A stretch of 64,000 nucleotides of DNA, taken from contig CAMQGK010000567.1 in assembly GCA_947000775.1 (NCBI GenBank), positions 23,280,001 through 23,344,000 on the forward strand, written 5' to 3'. The translations under genes and the position numbers were made by a program. Of the stretch, positions 21,501 to 32,464 are shown piece by piece; position 1 is the first letter of the stretch; each line of letters opens with the position of its first letter. The stretch comes from Pterois miles. Its lineage: Eukaryota; Chordata; Actinopteri; Perciformes; Scorpaenidae. A model generated the notes under the pieces. It was given only the letters and a program-made list of their open reading frames with translations. It was not told the DNA's origin and made no database searches.

Positions 21501-23150
21501 AGTGCACATTCATGTCATTAATGTGTGAGCGTGAGGGGAATTTTTCTGTGGGCGCCTGCTACTGTATGTAACGTGACTTAAAGATACAGTATGATCTGCA
21601 CACCAAGCTGAACAGTTACCGCCCTTTTCCTCTTTTTCTGTCTCCACTGTCCATCTTCCCTCCCTCCTTCCTCTCTCTCCTCTCCTGGTTGCAGTTGTAT
21701 TTGTGCGCCTCGGGAAGATTACAAAGAGGTGCTTTGTGAGGGGATGCAGCTGCTGAAATTCGACTAGATCCAGCTGAAGAGAGAAGGGAGCAGGTGGGTC
21801 AACAACGCCACCCCGCCGTTCCCAGAATATCAGGCTGCAGAGCTGTGCCTCCCTCCCTCCCCCACTCACATGCACACACATCCTCGGAGCACCTCTACCC
21901 CACCAAACAAATATTATACCTTGTCAAAATACAAACACGGTAACACCCACAAACAGCAATATGCACATGTCAGAAGAGTCCCTCGGTGGAAATACTGCCC
22001 ACTCAAACAAGTGTGCATCACTGGAGTCATTCATATGGTGGGAGAATGTTGGCAGAAAGTTAGAAAAGCAACACAAATAATTACAACAGCACACAAACAT
22101 AGCTTCACTAAGGCCTGGTGCTGATACTAAGTTGTGTCTTTTTGATGATTTTATAACAGAGGGCAGTGAACGTGCTGCAGAAAGAAGAGGAAGATCCTGT
22201 CAGCTTTGCGAAGTTCAGATGTTAACGGGTCGGGGTGCTGCCAAAATGTTGGATTTCTGCATCGCAGTGGGGACATCGGTAAGATGACCCTCATCCGGCT
22301 TTGTGCAGCTCAAAAAGAGGTGGTGGGAGATGGAGAGAGAGGAATGAAAGAGAGGAGAGGAAGTCCCGCAGGCGAGCGTTCTTGTTCTTGTCGAGGGCGG
22401 ATCAGATGTCGCACCATCCCCTCTGCAGGGGACTGCACCAAGGTGACACACAAGGCACAGATTTGCTTTGTTAGATTTATTTTCAATCCATAACAACTTG
22501 ATGCCGTAGACACACCGAAGTGGTACTGAAAATGAAAAACGATGTTCCCCCTTTGCTCCCCATCTTCACTCTTAATCAGCTTCAGCTCCAGACATTTCAC
22601 ACCTACTGTACGTTCACTGTGGGAACACCAGCCAAAATTTTGCATTGACTTTGCATATGTTTTTCTCTCTGCCATCATGTTCCATAAACAAGCTTTTTGA
22701 TAATCATAAAAGCAATATGCTAACAAGATGCGAAGGAATTAGACGGTACGGAAAGCTGTGGGCTTTGTGAGCTATAAGCTATATTCTTCATGCTTCTACC
22801 ACTGAAGCCTCTCTGTATCCTTAATGAGAGTTTTGACGCACATCGCTGCCTCCTCTTCACCTCCGTGTACTCATCCCCCCTTTTCGTGTGAGCAATTATT
22901 CAGCCACATTGATAATAAGTCCTTCTGTCCTGCCCTGGAAATGCTTGAATGTCATTTCATACAGACTATAACCCCACAGGGCTGTACCCTGAAAGAGCCC
23001 ACTGTCCCACACACTTAGTATTCCTGTCTCGAGATGCTTGCAGACATCCTTATCAAGTCCTGCGAGCAGGCAGGCCAACAATCACTGAGTCATACAGTAT
23101 GGTTTCTTTCTTTCAAAACCAAAAACCTGTGACCTTCATCAGTGTATTTA
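18556..23150. other. non-coding, no gene recognised; one enhancer-like block
   Basis: The interval 20450-20790 is repeat-free and AT-rich with many homeodomain- and SOX-type cores, making it a candidate conserved element. G-rich DNA at 21090-21120 and CT-rich DNA at 21630-21690 explain several false frames. Confidence 0.45.
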
Positions 23151-23152
23151 TT

Positions 23153-23420
23153 AAGGCTGGGATGATTCACCTATCCTCTGATTTAATACTGTCATGATAC
23201 TTGGTTGCTGATTCGATATGTATAGTGATTTTTAGGTATTGCAGTTTTTTAACACTTTTTTAATACCAGCCCATGGGAAAAAGTTAAATCACACACTTCT
23301 AGAGACTTACTTGAGAAAATATCTGTATGAATACAGTAAAAATGTTTGATTTTCAGCATGTATGTAGTTCGATATATCACTAATTGTTAGGCATAATTTA
23401 TGATTTTTTTTCAGTGACCT
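23153..23420. repeat. probable decayed hAT-like fragment
   Basis: Starts AAGGCTGGGATGATTCACCT and continues with ATACTGTCATGATACTTGG, similar to the ends of known fish hAT-type repeats. No matching opposite end was found. Confidence 0.3.
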
Positions 23421-23454
23421 AAAAATCTATGAATAAAGACAGTTCCTTCACAAA

Positions 23455-23640
23455 TTAGTGTTTTATACTTATGGTGAACATAATCCAGTCAGTCTTATGT
23501 CCATATAGGTATTTCGTATATGCAGGAGTTCCCGTTGTTAACATGTTATTTTGAAAACTGGACGTAGTCACATGCGTATACCTCTAACTTTGCCAAGTCC
23601 GTCTCTAGCTCTCCTGTCAGCTTCGTTCTCTTTATCCATC
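23455..23640 (+). repeat. dispersed repeat R2, copy 1
   Basis: The block TTTTATACTTatGGTGAAcATAATCCA through CTAACTTTGCCAAGTcCGTC is matched at about 25678-25800, so this is a two-copy dispersed repeat of unknown family. Confidence 0.65.
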
Positions 23641-25437
23641 CATGGTCAGCTCCATCGGGGCCATTTGAACGCATTTAACATAAATGTCAGTATATGGTGC
23701 TCTACAGTTGTAGCGTCGGCTGATTTGACCACTGAGATGCAAGTGATGGCTGCCACATGTTATTGCAATACAATAACGTTTCCTGCCTGTTCAGAGTTAG
23801 TATGCAGCTTTAGCTGTGATGTCTAGCTCTGCAATGTGTGAAACCCAAAGTTTTTCCACACTTAACTGCATGTGCAGTGTTTACCACTTTGGATTTATAA
23901 TGTGAGGGTGCAATGTTGTAGCCACATGGACCCTCCACCATTTTGCCCTTTCACCATTTTGTACTTTCAGCTTGCTGTGGCTGGCTGCTGTTTGTTTTGG
24001 TTGACAGATATGACGTCGCTTTACTCAGACTACAACAATAAAAGTGGTAACTTCCTTTTACCTCTGCAGAGCAAATATATCGATTCTGTGATTGATTTTT
24101 TTTTTTCCCCACCCCTTGTATTTACCAGAAACATTTACTCATGGTTCTTCTTATAATTCTTTGTGTCTCTTTTGTGCTTTCTTTTTTGCTTCAAAATTCA
24201 ACTCTATCTAGACTTTTTTTTGCCCTTTTATGGCAAAGCATATGTTCATTTTTCCTTGTGCCACTTTTCCATCTAGCTGATTCTTCTCTCAGAGTAAAAA
24301 AAAAAAAAAAAAAACTACTTCCACTGGCAATATATCATCCAGTTGTCATTTCCTCCATCATTTCTGAATGGCTTCAATTCTTTTCACGGGTCAGCAGTCT
24401 TCCGCCATTCATGTGATTGTCGCCATGTTGAGACGTCGAGTTCAGTGACTTCATATCACTTTCATCACGGCGCTGTTGCTCGCACCCCGCGGGCTCTCTC
24501 TCTCTCTCTCTCTCTCCCTCGAGTCACCGCCTCTCTCGCACCATTTGGAGAAACATGGCTCCCTCTCTTCACGCAATGCTCCATGTTATTGTTCATTCTG
24601 CTCATCAGTCACCCTGGTTCATCTGATATAGGAGACACAACACGTTGTGGGCTCCGCTCAGATTGCAGTTTGTGTGGAAGTGGTGTGTGAGAGAGATCAT
24701 CATTAGAAGGTGGATCTCAAAAAAATGCAGACTTGCAGCCATCTGGAGCTCCATCCCTCCACATGTTTGAGAGTGTGGGAAGCTGCAACAGCGTGTCACT
24801 GGTCTAAAAATCACTAAATATTTCATCAACTCTGCGCTCGCTTGTGGGTGTGTTGAAGTTATTGTTTCAGGGTTTTTTTTTCCCAATTTCTCTCCTATCA
24901 CTGTCGTTCACATTCAGTTACATCAATTCAATCGTCATGTTAAAGTTATTTAAGAGCTGCAAAATGATTCTGAAGTTTGACAAAATGAAGCCACATAAAG
25001 CGTTGTGTCATCTTAACCAACTCTGGGCGACTGATGACGTACCCACATCTCACCTCTCCATATCTTGTGCTGTGAGAGTAAATAGTCTCCACATTGCTGT
25101 GCTAGCGAAGCGTCATGCCTGATTGCCGCCATTCTCACATCTGCTTCCTGGAACAGCGGCGGGGAAGTCTCCAAAGAGCTCCCAGCGGAGCGCGGGGCAT
25201 GTGTGCTCGCATATGAGGCGAGAGTTTTGAGCCGGGGAGGGGGCTCGCCGGCGTGGTTTATTTTCAAAGGGTAGTGCTGAGGATGTGTTGAGAGGTTGAG
25301 GAGTTGAGAGAGCTCTCTTCGCTCTGGTTTGGGTTTCAGCTCCCTGGGACACAGCTGGGGGGTTGGGGTTAGGAGCCCACGGAGGGGGTCCGCAAGGATT
25401 TTGTGTTTAGACAACAGCACAAACAAGGCAGAAAATT

Positions 25438-25441
<4 letters not shown>
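23641..25441. other. non-coding with simple repeats
   Basis: A poly-A run at 24296-24314 and a CT tract at 24494-24516 just after a short GC-rich stretch. The GC-rich region 25130-25390 yields overlapping frames of up to 137 aa without family resemblance. Confidence 0.45.

Positions 25442-25496
<55 letters not shown>
25442..25496. repeat. compound TG/GA microsatellite
   Basis: About 14 TG units (25442-25470) directly followed by about 13 GA units (25471-25496). Confidence 0.97.
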
Positions 25497-25544
25497 CAAA
25501 GTGTACAACCCTGTACATAATGTTGTGTTCCTATCATATTTACA

Positions 25545-25925
25545 GGAAATGGTTACCCAAGTCTGGTTCATCTTTTTTGTGACCTTGTATACTTTTTAAG
25601 TGTCCTGTGAAGGGAGAAAACATGCAAACAACCAAACTGAACTCCAACAGAACAGGGAAGTAAAGCAACAGATGATGTTTTATACTTCTGGTGAATATAA
25701 TCCAATCTTATTTCCATATATGTATTTTGTTTATATTGTTAACACCTTATTTTGAAAACCACGTGTATACTTCCGCTAACTTTGCCAAGTGCGTCGCTAG
25801 CAAGGAATGGTTACCAAATTTTTGTTCATCTTTTTTATGTATACTTTTAAGTGTCATGTGAGGAGGGGGAAAAAACATGCAAACAGGCAAACTGAACTCC
25901 AGCATAACAGGGAAGTAAAGCATTT
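25545..25925 (+). repeat. partial tandem duplication (offset about 258 bp) including R2 copy 2
   Basis: The segment from 25545 (GGAAATGGTTACCCAA, TTCATCTTTTTTGTG, ACATGCAAACA, CAGGGAAGTAAAGCA) recurs from 25804 to about 25925. Between the copies lies R2 copy 2 (25678-25800), which matches 23455-23600. The similarity is obvious by eye but diverged. Confidence 0.75.
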
Positions 25926-28298
25926 ATGCCAGTGGCAATGAACTGTCATATCTGCGGCATTCATTTCCCTATTTCTCAGCAGTCACAGTAGCGTGTAACG
26001 ATAGGCATCGCTCCAAGTGGGCCACTTTGCATTGATAAAAAGGGCCGTATGAAAAGAAAAAACTTCTTTGCCTTATTTGCTATTCAAAGCTGCCACTCTC
26101 TCTTTTCTGGCCTACAGTACATCACACGCTGCGTGTTTTCCAGCAGCCACAGCAAACTGGGAGGTTTTGAATGTGAAATAAGATGCAAAAGTGAAAATTT
26201 GCATCTACAGGACAGTTTCAAGGTCAGCAGAGGCACCAAAGCTCACTTGGACATTCTTTAAAGTTTGTCTTTTTAAAGCGCTTCGCGTCTAACTTAGCTG
26301 CTCAGTGCAACAACTGTCCTCACTGAGAAGAAGAGGAATATGTCTGTAAAACTCACCTGAACATAAGCAGAGCAACGTGTTGACGGTAATGACTGATAGA
26401 GGGTGCGTTTTATTGACTGGTCTCCATGCAGAACATGAAAATTTACTAACTAGACAGTGGACTTGCATGATATTGTGCAGATTCTGATTGAAGTTGTCAG
26501 AAGTCCTGCAATATGTAGGAGCCTGTCCTCGTTTGTCCAACTGAATCTCCTCTTCATACATAATCCATCTGAAAGCATGCTCGCTAAACACCACAGCTGG
26601 ATGGTTTCTGTTATGTATTTTTGTAGCCATCAGCAGTATAATGTCTCCTAGTTTCACTGTTATTCTTTTTCCTCACTTTAATATCTTAACCATAAAACAC
26701 TCACCTCCCCAGTAAGCAGTGTCATTATACCGCACATCTAGAAAGCAAAAAGCAGACAGACGGCATGTCTGGATTTTTTTTTCTTCTTTTTTTTTTTTAA
26801 CCGATTCTTATGACTTCTCTGCATTCGTGCATTGTGTTGCCTGCCAAACACTGAGGCTGCCACAGCACTGCTGCTGCTGCCGCCGCCGCCGCCGTTGTGT
26901 TTTTTCGATCAGGCTGGTGTCGACCTGGGAAGCAGAGCTGTGCCACGCTGGAATTCAGGTGCCAAGAATATAATTTTCCCTTAAGTGCTTACAACTGTAA
27001 AAACCAAAGTTGATTCCCGAGACTGAAAGTAATTACAGGCCGTTTAAATTGGAGAGAAAAAGTGGTTTTCGCAGAACTCAAGAAACATAATGTGGTCTGT
27101 CTAATATCTGTTTTATTTGAATGTTGAATGTTAAGCTTGGTAATTTATATTGGCTGTGTGTGATACCTCTGGAGGAAATGCCACTGGCTGAGGTTAACCC
27201 AAAGATTATAAATTGTGGAGGATATATTGGACTTTTATATCAATAGTAATATAGAAAAGCATTATCTGGAATGAAATGGACAGTAATATCTAGTCTTTAA
27301 CATCTAATTATCCTTCCATTTAAAGTACTGGCTACATGATTGACTGTCTATCTATCAGATACTTGAATTAGCAACTGTTTGGTCTTCACAGAGAAGTGAA
27401 CTTGGCCGAGGGACGCACCAAGTGTATCCTGAATCTGTTGTGACGGAGCTAGGGTGGGGGCTTCACCCGGTTTGTGAGAGCGTGACGGTGCACCTGTCAG
27501 AGAGGAAGGCCTGGCTAATCACTGTAAGCTGGCTGCAGAGTGAACATGTGTGCTGGGGAGACCCTCGGGCCAGGAGGAGGAGGAGGAGAAGGACCCAAGT
27601 TGTTTCAGTAAAGGAGGGTAGAATAGAAGGATGTGGACGGATGAATCCCCCAGATCGTCCCCCACCTTCCCTCCGTTTTCACCGCTCCTTGGTTCTTCGC
27701 CTCTCCCTCGCATTGTCTCCTCTCATCTTCAGACATCAGAGCATTTTCTCTGTTTTCGTTGTTAAATCATCTGGCTGACAGAGTGATTGCTCATTTTCGC
27801 TGACTCATCTCTCCTGTGAAACCCGCCTTCCTGGGAATATCTTGCCTGCCATTGGCTCCCTCAGGTCTGATAGCATTGAGACTGCTTCTCTACTCTTTCT
27901 CTCCCTCTCCCTCTGTGTTGAGTCATTCTCTGGGAAAAAAAAGCAAATCAGCACTCCGCCGAGATTCCAGAGAACATACTCTCCGGTTATGTTGATGAAG
28001 GGTGAGGTTCTTCTTCTCCTCACCTCTGGAGGCAGGACCACACAGTGTGTGAAAATCTGGCCCCGCAGACACACCTCGGTTTCCATGCGCAATAAAAAAT
28101 ACATTTCCCACAACAAATTACTTCACACCACAGTCGAGAGATGCACGCTCATCCTCACATCCTACTGTTGTAAAAATGACTTGGCCTTAGTTGTGTCAGA
28201 ACAGAAATAATAACTGACCTTTAAGTAACCGGCAGAATCTCGGTCAACTTTCCTCTTTCCTGTTATACTTAGATGTGTTATGTCTATTCAAAGATAAC
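25926..28298. other. non-coding with simple repeats
   Basis: A CTG/CCG triplet run at 26868-26894 and AGG repeats near 27572-27590 give false Arg-rich and Cys-rich frames. No gene supported. Confidence 0.45.
26868..26894 (+). repeat. CTG/CCG triplet microsatellite
   Basis: Four CTG units followed by about five CCG units. Not inside a supported exon. Confidence 0.9.
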
Positions 28299-28860
28299 TA
28301 GGGGTTAAATTATAATCCTGATTAATCACACGATTGTCCATAGTTAATCACAATTAATCACAAATTAATCAGACATTTTTTATCTGTTCAAAATGTACCG
28401 TAAAGGGAAATCTGTCAAGTATTTAATACTTTTACCAACATGGGAGTCAATAAATATGCTTGCTTAATGCAAATGTATGTACAGTACATGTATAGAATTA
28501 TTACTAGAAATCAATTAACAACACACTGACAAATATTGTCCAGAAACCCTCACAAGTACTGCATTTAACATAAATATGCTCAAATCATAACATGGCAAAC
28601 TGTAGCCCAACAGGCAACAACAGCTGTCAGTGTGTCAGTGTGCTGTCTTGACAATGACTCGTCTCAAACTGCATGTGATTATCATAAAGTGGTCATGGCT
28701 GTAAAGGGGAGACTCGGGGTACCCAGAGAACCTATTTTCAGTCACATATCTGGAGGTCAGAGGTCAAGAGACCTCTTTGAAAATGACCATGACAGTTTTT
28801 CCTCACCATGATACCCGTATAGAAATTAAGAAACCAAAGTGTATAACTTTGACAGCCCTA
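28299..28860 (-). mobile_element. hAT-like non-autonomous element, copy 2 (inverted, 562 bp)
   Basis: Inverted relative to copy 1: it ends TTTGACAGCCCTA at 28860 and its other end is a degraded TAGGGG at 28299. Flanks aagataac (28291-28298) and aaagtaac (28861-28868) agree at 6 of 8, an 8-bp target-site duplication typical of hAT. The interior shares GAGGTCAGAGGTCAAGAGA and TTTTTTATCTGTTCAAA with copy 1. Confidence 0.8.
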
Positions 28861-30742
28861 AAAGTAACATGACTATGCAAGTTCTGTTACATTGTAGATA
28901 GTCACTGCAAGGAACTTTCATTTTGTGTCTCTTTTGGCGGCCCCTGTGGACAAAAGCGGTAGTGTTCCTGAGCACCAGATTCCCTGCAGCCTGTCCTGCG
29001 CCATCCTGGTTCTGGTTCTCCTGCGCTTCCCTTACCGCCAGGGGGTCCAGCAATACGGCCCGCAGCAGCATGGGAGCTCCAGCTGCAGGTCTTTGCCCCG
29101 CTGGAGTTCAGTGCTAAAGGAGTTTCAGGTGAACCTGCGTGATTTTGTCTGATTTTGTTGTATTATCCGTTTCGTGCCGTTCCGAAGTATGTTGATGCAA
29201 GTTTGTTTTTGTCAAGCTTGTCTGACAGTAACAAAGGGGGGCGGGACTTAGGATCGTCCAACAGTGGTGCAGCCTAAACAACTGAAAGCAAATACAAGAT
29301 TTGTCTGGAGTTCAACAGCATTGTTATGTTGTGCACTCAGTCTGCCAACTGGAAGGAAAGTTTTCAGTTAACCTCAGATGTTGATGTGGAAAGTGTACCT
29401 GAGTCTGACTGCCGCTTTATTTCAGTTATTGTTAATTCCTGGAAGAATCCAAATATATATTACATTGGCCGGTCAGGCTCAGATTTGATTTTGTAAACTT
29501 CCTCTGCGTGCGTCTGCTATGACTAATTGCATTTGGCCGGCACACCCGAATGCTTCATGTTTGTCGGTAATCATTCGAATTGACCACCGTGACATTCCTC
29601 GAGAAGTCAAAACACTTGATTTCTTTGCAGTAATGCTTCTACATTTTTCACATAGTCATTCAAGCTGAGAAGCCAACTCAATAAGAAGGCTGCAGAAAGC
29701 ATCTGTTGTTTTTATGCTTTAATATAAGATTACAGCTCAAATTAGTTCCCCATGACAATCTGAGAGCGTTTAGCATCTTTGCTACACTTTCACTTCAGAT
29801 CTTCTTTCTCTTCATGCAGGCTTTGAGTTTAACAGAGCTGGTAGAATGATAAATGGTGATAATGAGCTTTGTCATCAAATAATGTATGTATGTGACACCA
29901 TAAATACTGAACCGTTTAGTTTACTGTGTTATTATACAAGATGGATGTTTCAGAGAAGCAGTGTTTCTTATTTGCCAGCCAAATGGGCTTTTTGTTTATG
30001 ATGCTCACAAGTTAACACCGTCCTCCAAATCTTAAAAATGGGACCTTTTGTTGAGACTAATCCTACGAAAAGCCATCAAGTGGAGTTTGGGGTCCCGAGT
30101 GCATAGTCAGTGACCAATCTTTTCAACAGATCCCTCCTAAACATTGGAGGCTGGTCTGGACATTAAACATGCAGGGAAGTGCCTGCTGTCTACAGCTTGT
30201 CAATGTGCTTCCACTTATCTCCACCACCTCCTCCTCCTCTTGTCGTTCTCTCCTCTCTCCCTCTATCACTTCTCAACCCCCCTGGAGGGAAGAGTTTGAA
30301 GTGGCGTTTCTTGGGCTTTGTTTCCTAAACAGGCCGGTTTTGTTGTGTCTAGTGTCTGGGCTTTGGCAGGGCCTGGATGCTGAGCTGAAACCTAATCTAA
30401 CACTGCGCTCGCCACACCGCAAGAGGTGGTTTTTGGGATCCTCTTAGTGGCTGCTAGCCACTTTATTCTGGACTCTACAGGCTCCCTACTGAGGGCAGTG
30501 GCTTCCCATCATGGGATAATGGTTTGTTGCCTTCCGCTGTCCCCTTTGGTCTAACTGCTCCTCAAATATAGCTTACTCTAAACACATACCCCCCTGAAAG
30601 CTTTAAAGGCTATGGAAACCTATTTTCACAATTATCTTTTTACTGTGAGTGATGGGGTGTCCTGTCAAAATTTAACATTGTTTTGTTATTTCACAAGAGA
30701 TATCTGTTTTCAGCCAATTAGACTGTTGTCAGGCTACTCAAT
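28861..30742. other. non-coding, no gene recognised
   Basis: A GC-richer stretch at 28930-29130 gives short frames on both strands with no family match. About 29500-29640 is repeat-poor and enhancer-like. CT-rich at 30210-30270. Confidence 0.45.
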
Positions 30743-31085
30743 AGTCACTCTAAGCACCATAGATGTGGGTCAATAGGGGCCTACTGTACCCACTAGTAGG
30801 TTCCATCATTTATTCACATGACAGAACATTGAAATACGATAGAGCATCGAAAGAACACAACACACAGGAGTTTCACCCAAGAGACCAGAGTCTGCATCCC
30901 ATGTGAAAACTGGGTGTTTTCTGTTGCCTAAACCTAAAGAAGCATTTTTGTTTGTGTTCAAAATTTGATGTTTATTGCAGTTTTATGTTAGAACATGTTA
31001 CTTTTAAATTTCACTTTCATTTGTACAATGTAGTAGGTGTAGTAGGCCCCTATTGACCCTCATCTATGGTGTTTATAGTGACTGA
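30743..31085. repeat. foldback (long inverted repeat, arms about 55 bp)
   Basis: The arm at 30743-30800 (core CACCATAGATGTGGGTCAAT, then AGGGGCCTACT) is inverted at about 31029-31085 with few mismatches; weaker complementarity extends further out. The spacer is about 230 bp. Likely a decayed DNA element; no family assigned. Confidence 0.7.
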
Positions 31086-32389
31086 TAACACTTATGTAAT
31101 GACCCGATAACAGTCGAAACAGGTTCTGTTTTAGTCTGAGCTTGTTTTACTGGTCTGAAGTGGGTGGGGCTCAGCTGGAAAAAGGTGATGTCACATATTT
31201 CAGGGCACCAATCAGGATTTCGCTGTTTGGGTTTGAGTGTTTAAATACTGCATTGTAACATTACTGTAAACATTAAGAGCGCTACCTACCTGAAGTCAAA
31301 ATATCCCAAAAAAGTCTTTACGCTTGTCTGACGTAGAAAAGTTGGTGCATCAGTACAAACTAAATGCGACAACGTGCAGTGCAATGGAAATAGCTAACTC
31401 TCTTAATTACATTGTAGTGGCTGGAATACAATTTCATGCATTTTCTCTAATACATTTATGGAAACTTCATTTACAATTTGCAGTAAATTTGAACAGAAAC
31501 TTGACTAACAACATTTTTTAAAGGTATATATTATAATCACAAGAATGCAAGACGCTTAGACAAAATTAAATGCATCATATATTCATTAAATCTGTTAATT
31601 AGTTTAGTTTTTGCAAGGAGCGGCTGTGGTCAGTCAGTGAATGCCAATTCAGAGCAAAAAAATCAAAGCATTTGAAGAATCTTCTCAAACTGCTCCTACA
31701 GCATAATCACCTGTCTGTTGTCAATTTGTATGTATATTTTGAATTCATCATTTCTTCATACAGAGAGGTGCAGGAATGATGTTTATTTGTTATCATTATT
31801 TGTTTTATTTGTTATTTTACTTGTTTGCAACCACTTCTTTGTAAAATTCGCCAGAGGGGTATATACTGACATATTTTATGTCATAGAATAAAACCTGAAA
31901 ATCTCATAAGCTTGTGTTCACCACAGACCTTATTCCAGACATCTAACAAAAAACCCATTTAAAAAAAAAAAAATGATGTCTTGAGGAGGGAACTGAAGTA
32001 CTGAAATGCTAACTCATTTCCAGGTTTTAAGGATTTCTAACATTCCTGTGGCATAGACAACAGCTTACGGCAAAACTTCAATGGTTCAGTGAAGTCCATA
32101 TTGTGAAACTCTGACTACTTGGACTTTATTGAGCATCCGGATGGAGAGCAGAGACATGATTATACTTAAAGAAGAGATTGAGACAATTTTGTGTGTTTTT
32201 TTTACTCTGACGTCATTCAAACTGATCACATGACAGACTTTTTACAGCCACGTCAAGCCCACAGAGGCTGAGAGTCGACACTCAAAATAGATAAATTTTA
32301 AGATTAAGTATCACTTTAACAACAACTGAAACTGACAGTGCTGCTGAACCAGTTGTTGCTACTGTAGCTTTCCTTGTCTACCTGTTAGG

Positions 32390-32392
<3 letters not shown>
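31086..32392. other. non-coding, nothing recognised
   Basis: AT-rich DNA with a poly-A run near 31962. No gene seen. Confidence 0.45.

Positions 32393-32460
<68 letters not shown>
32393..32460 (+). repeat. CA microsatellite, 34 units
   Basis: Uninterrupted CA dinucleotide run, the longest in the window. The Val-Cys frame across it is an artefact. Confidence 0.98.

Positions 32461-32464
<4 letters not shown>

Noticed and set aside
22310..22726. 138-aa minus-strand open frame
   Set aside because: Mixed sequence without domain or splice evidence; expected by chance in 64 kb.
25013..25426. 137-aa minus-strand open frame in GC-rich DNA
   Set aside because: GC-rich stretches lack stops by chance; overlapping frames are also open and no family is recognisable.
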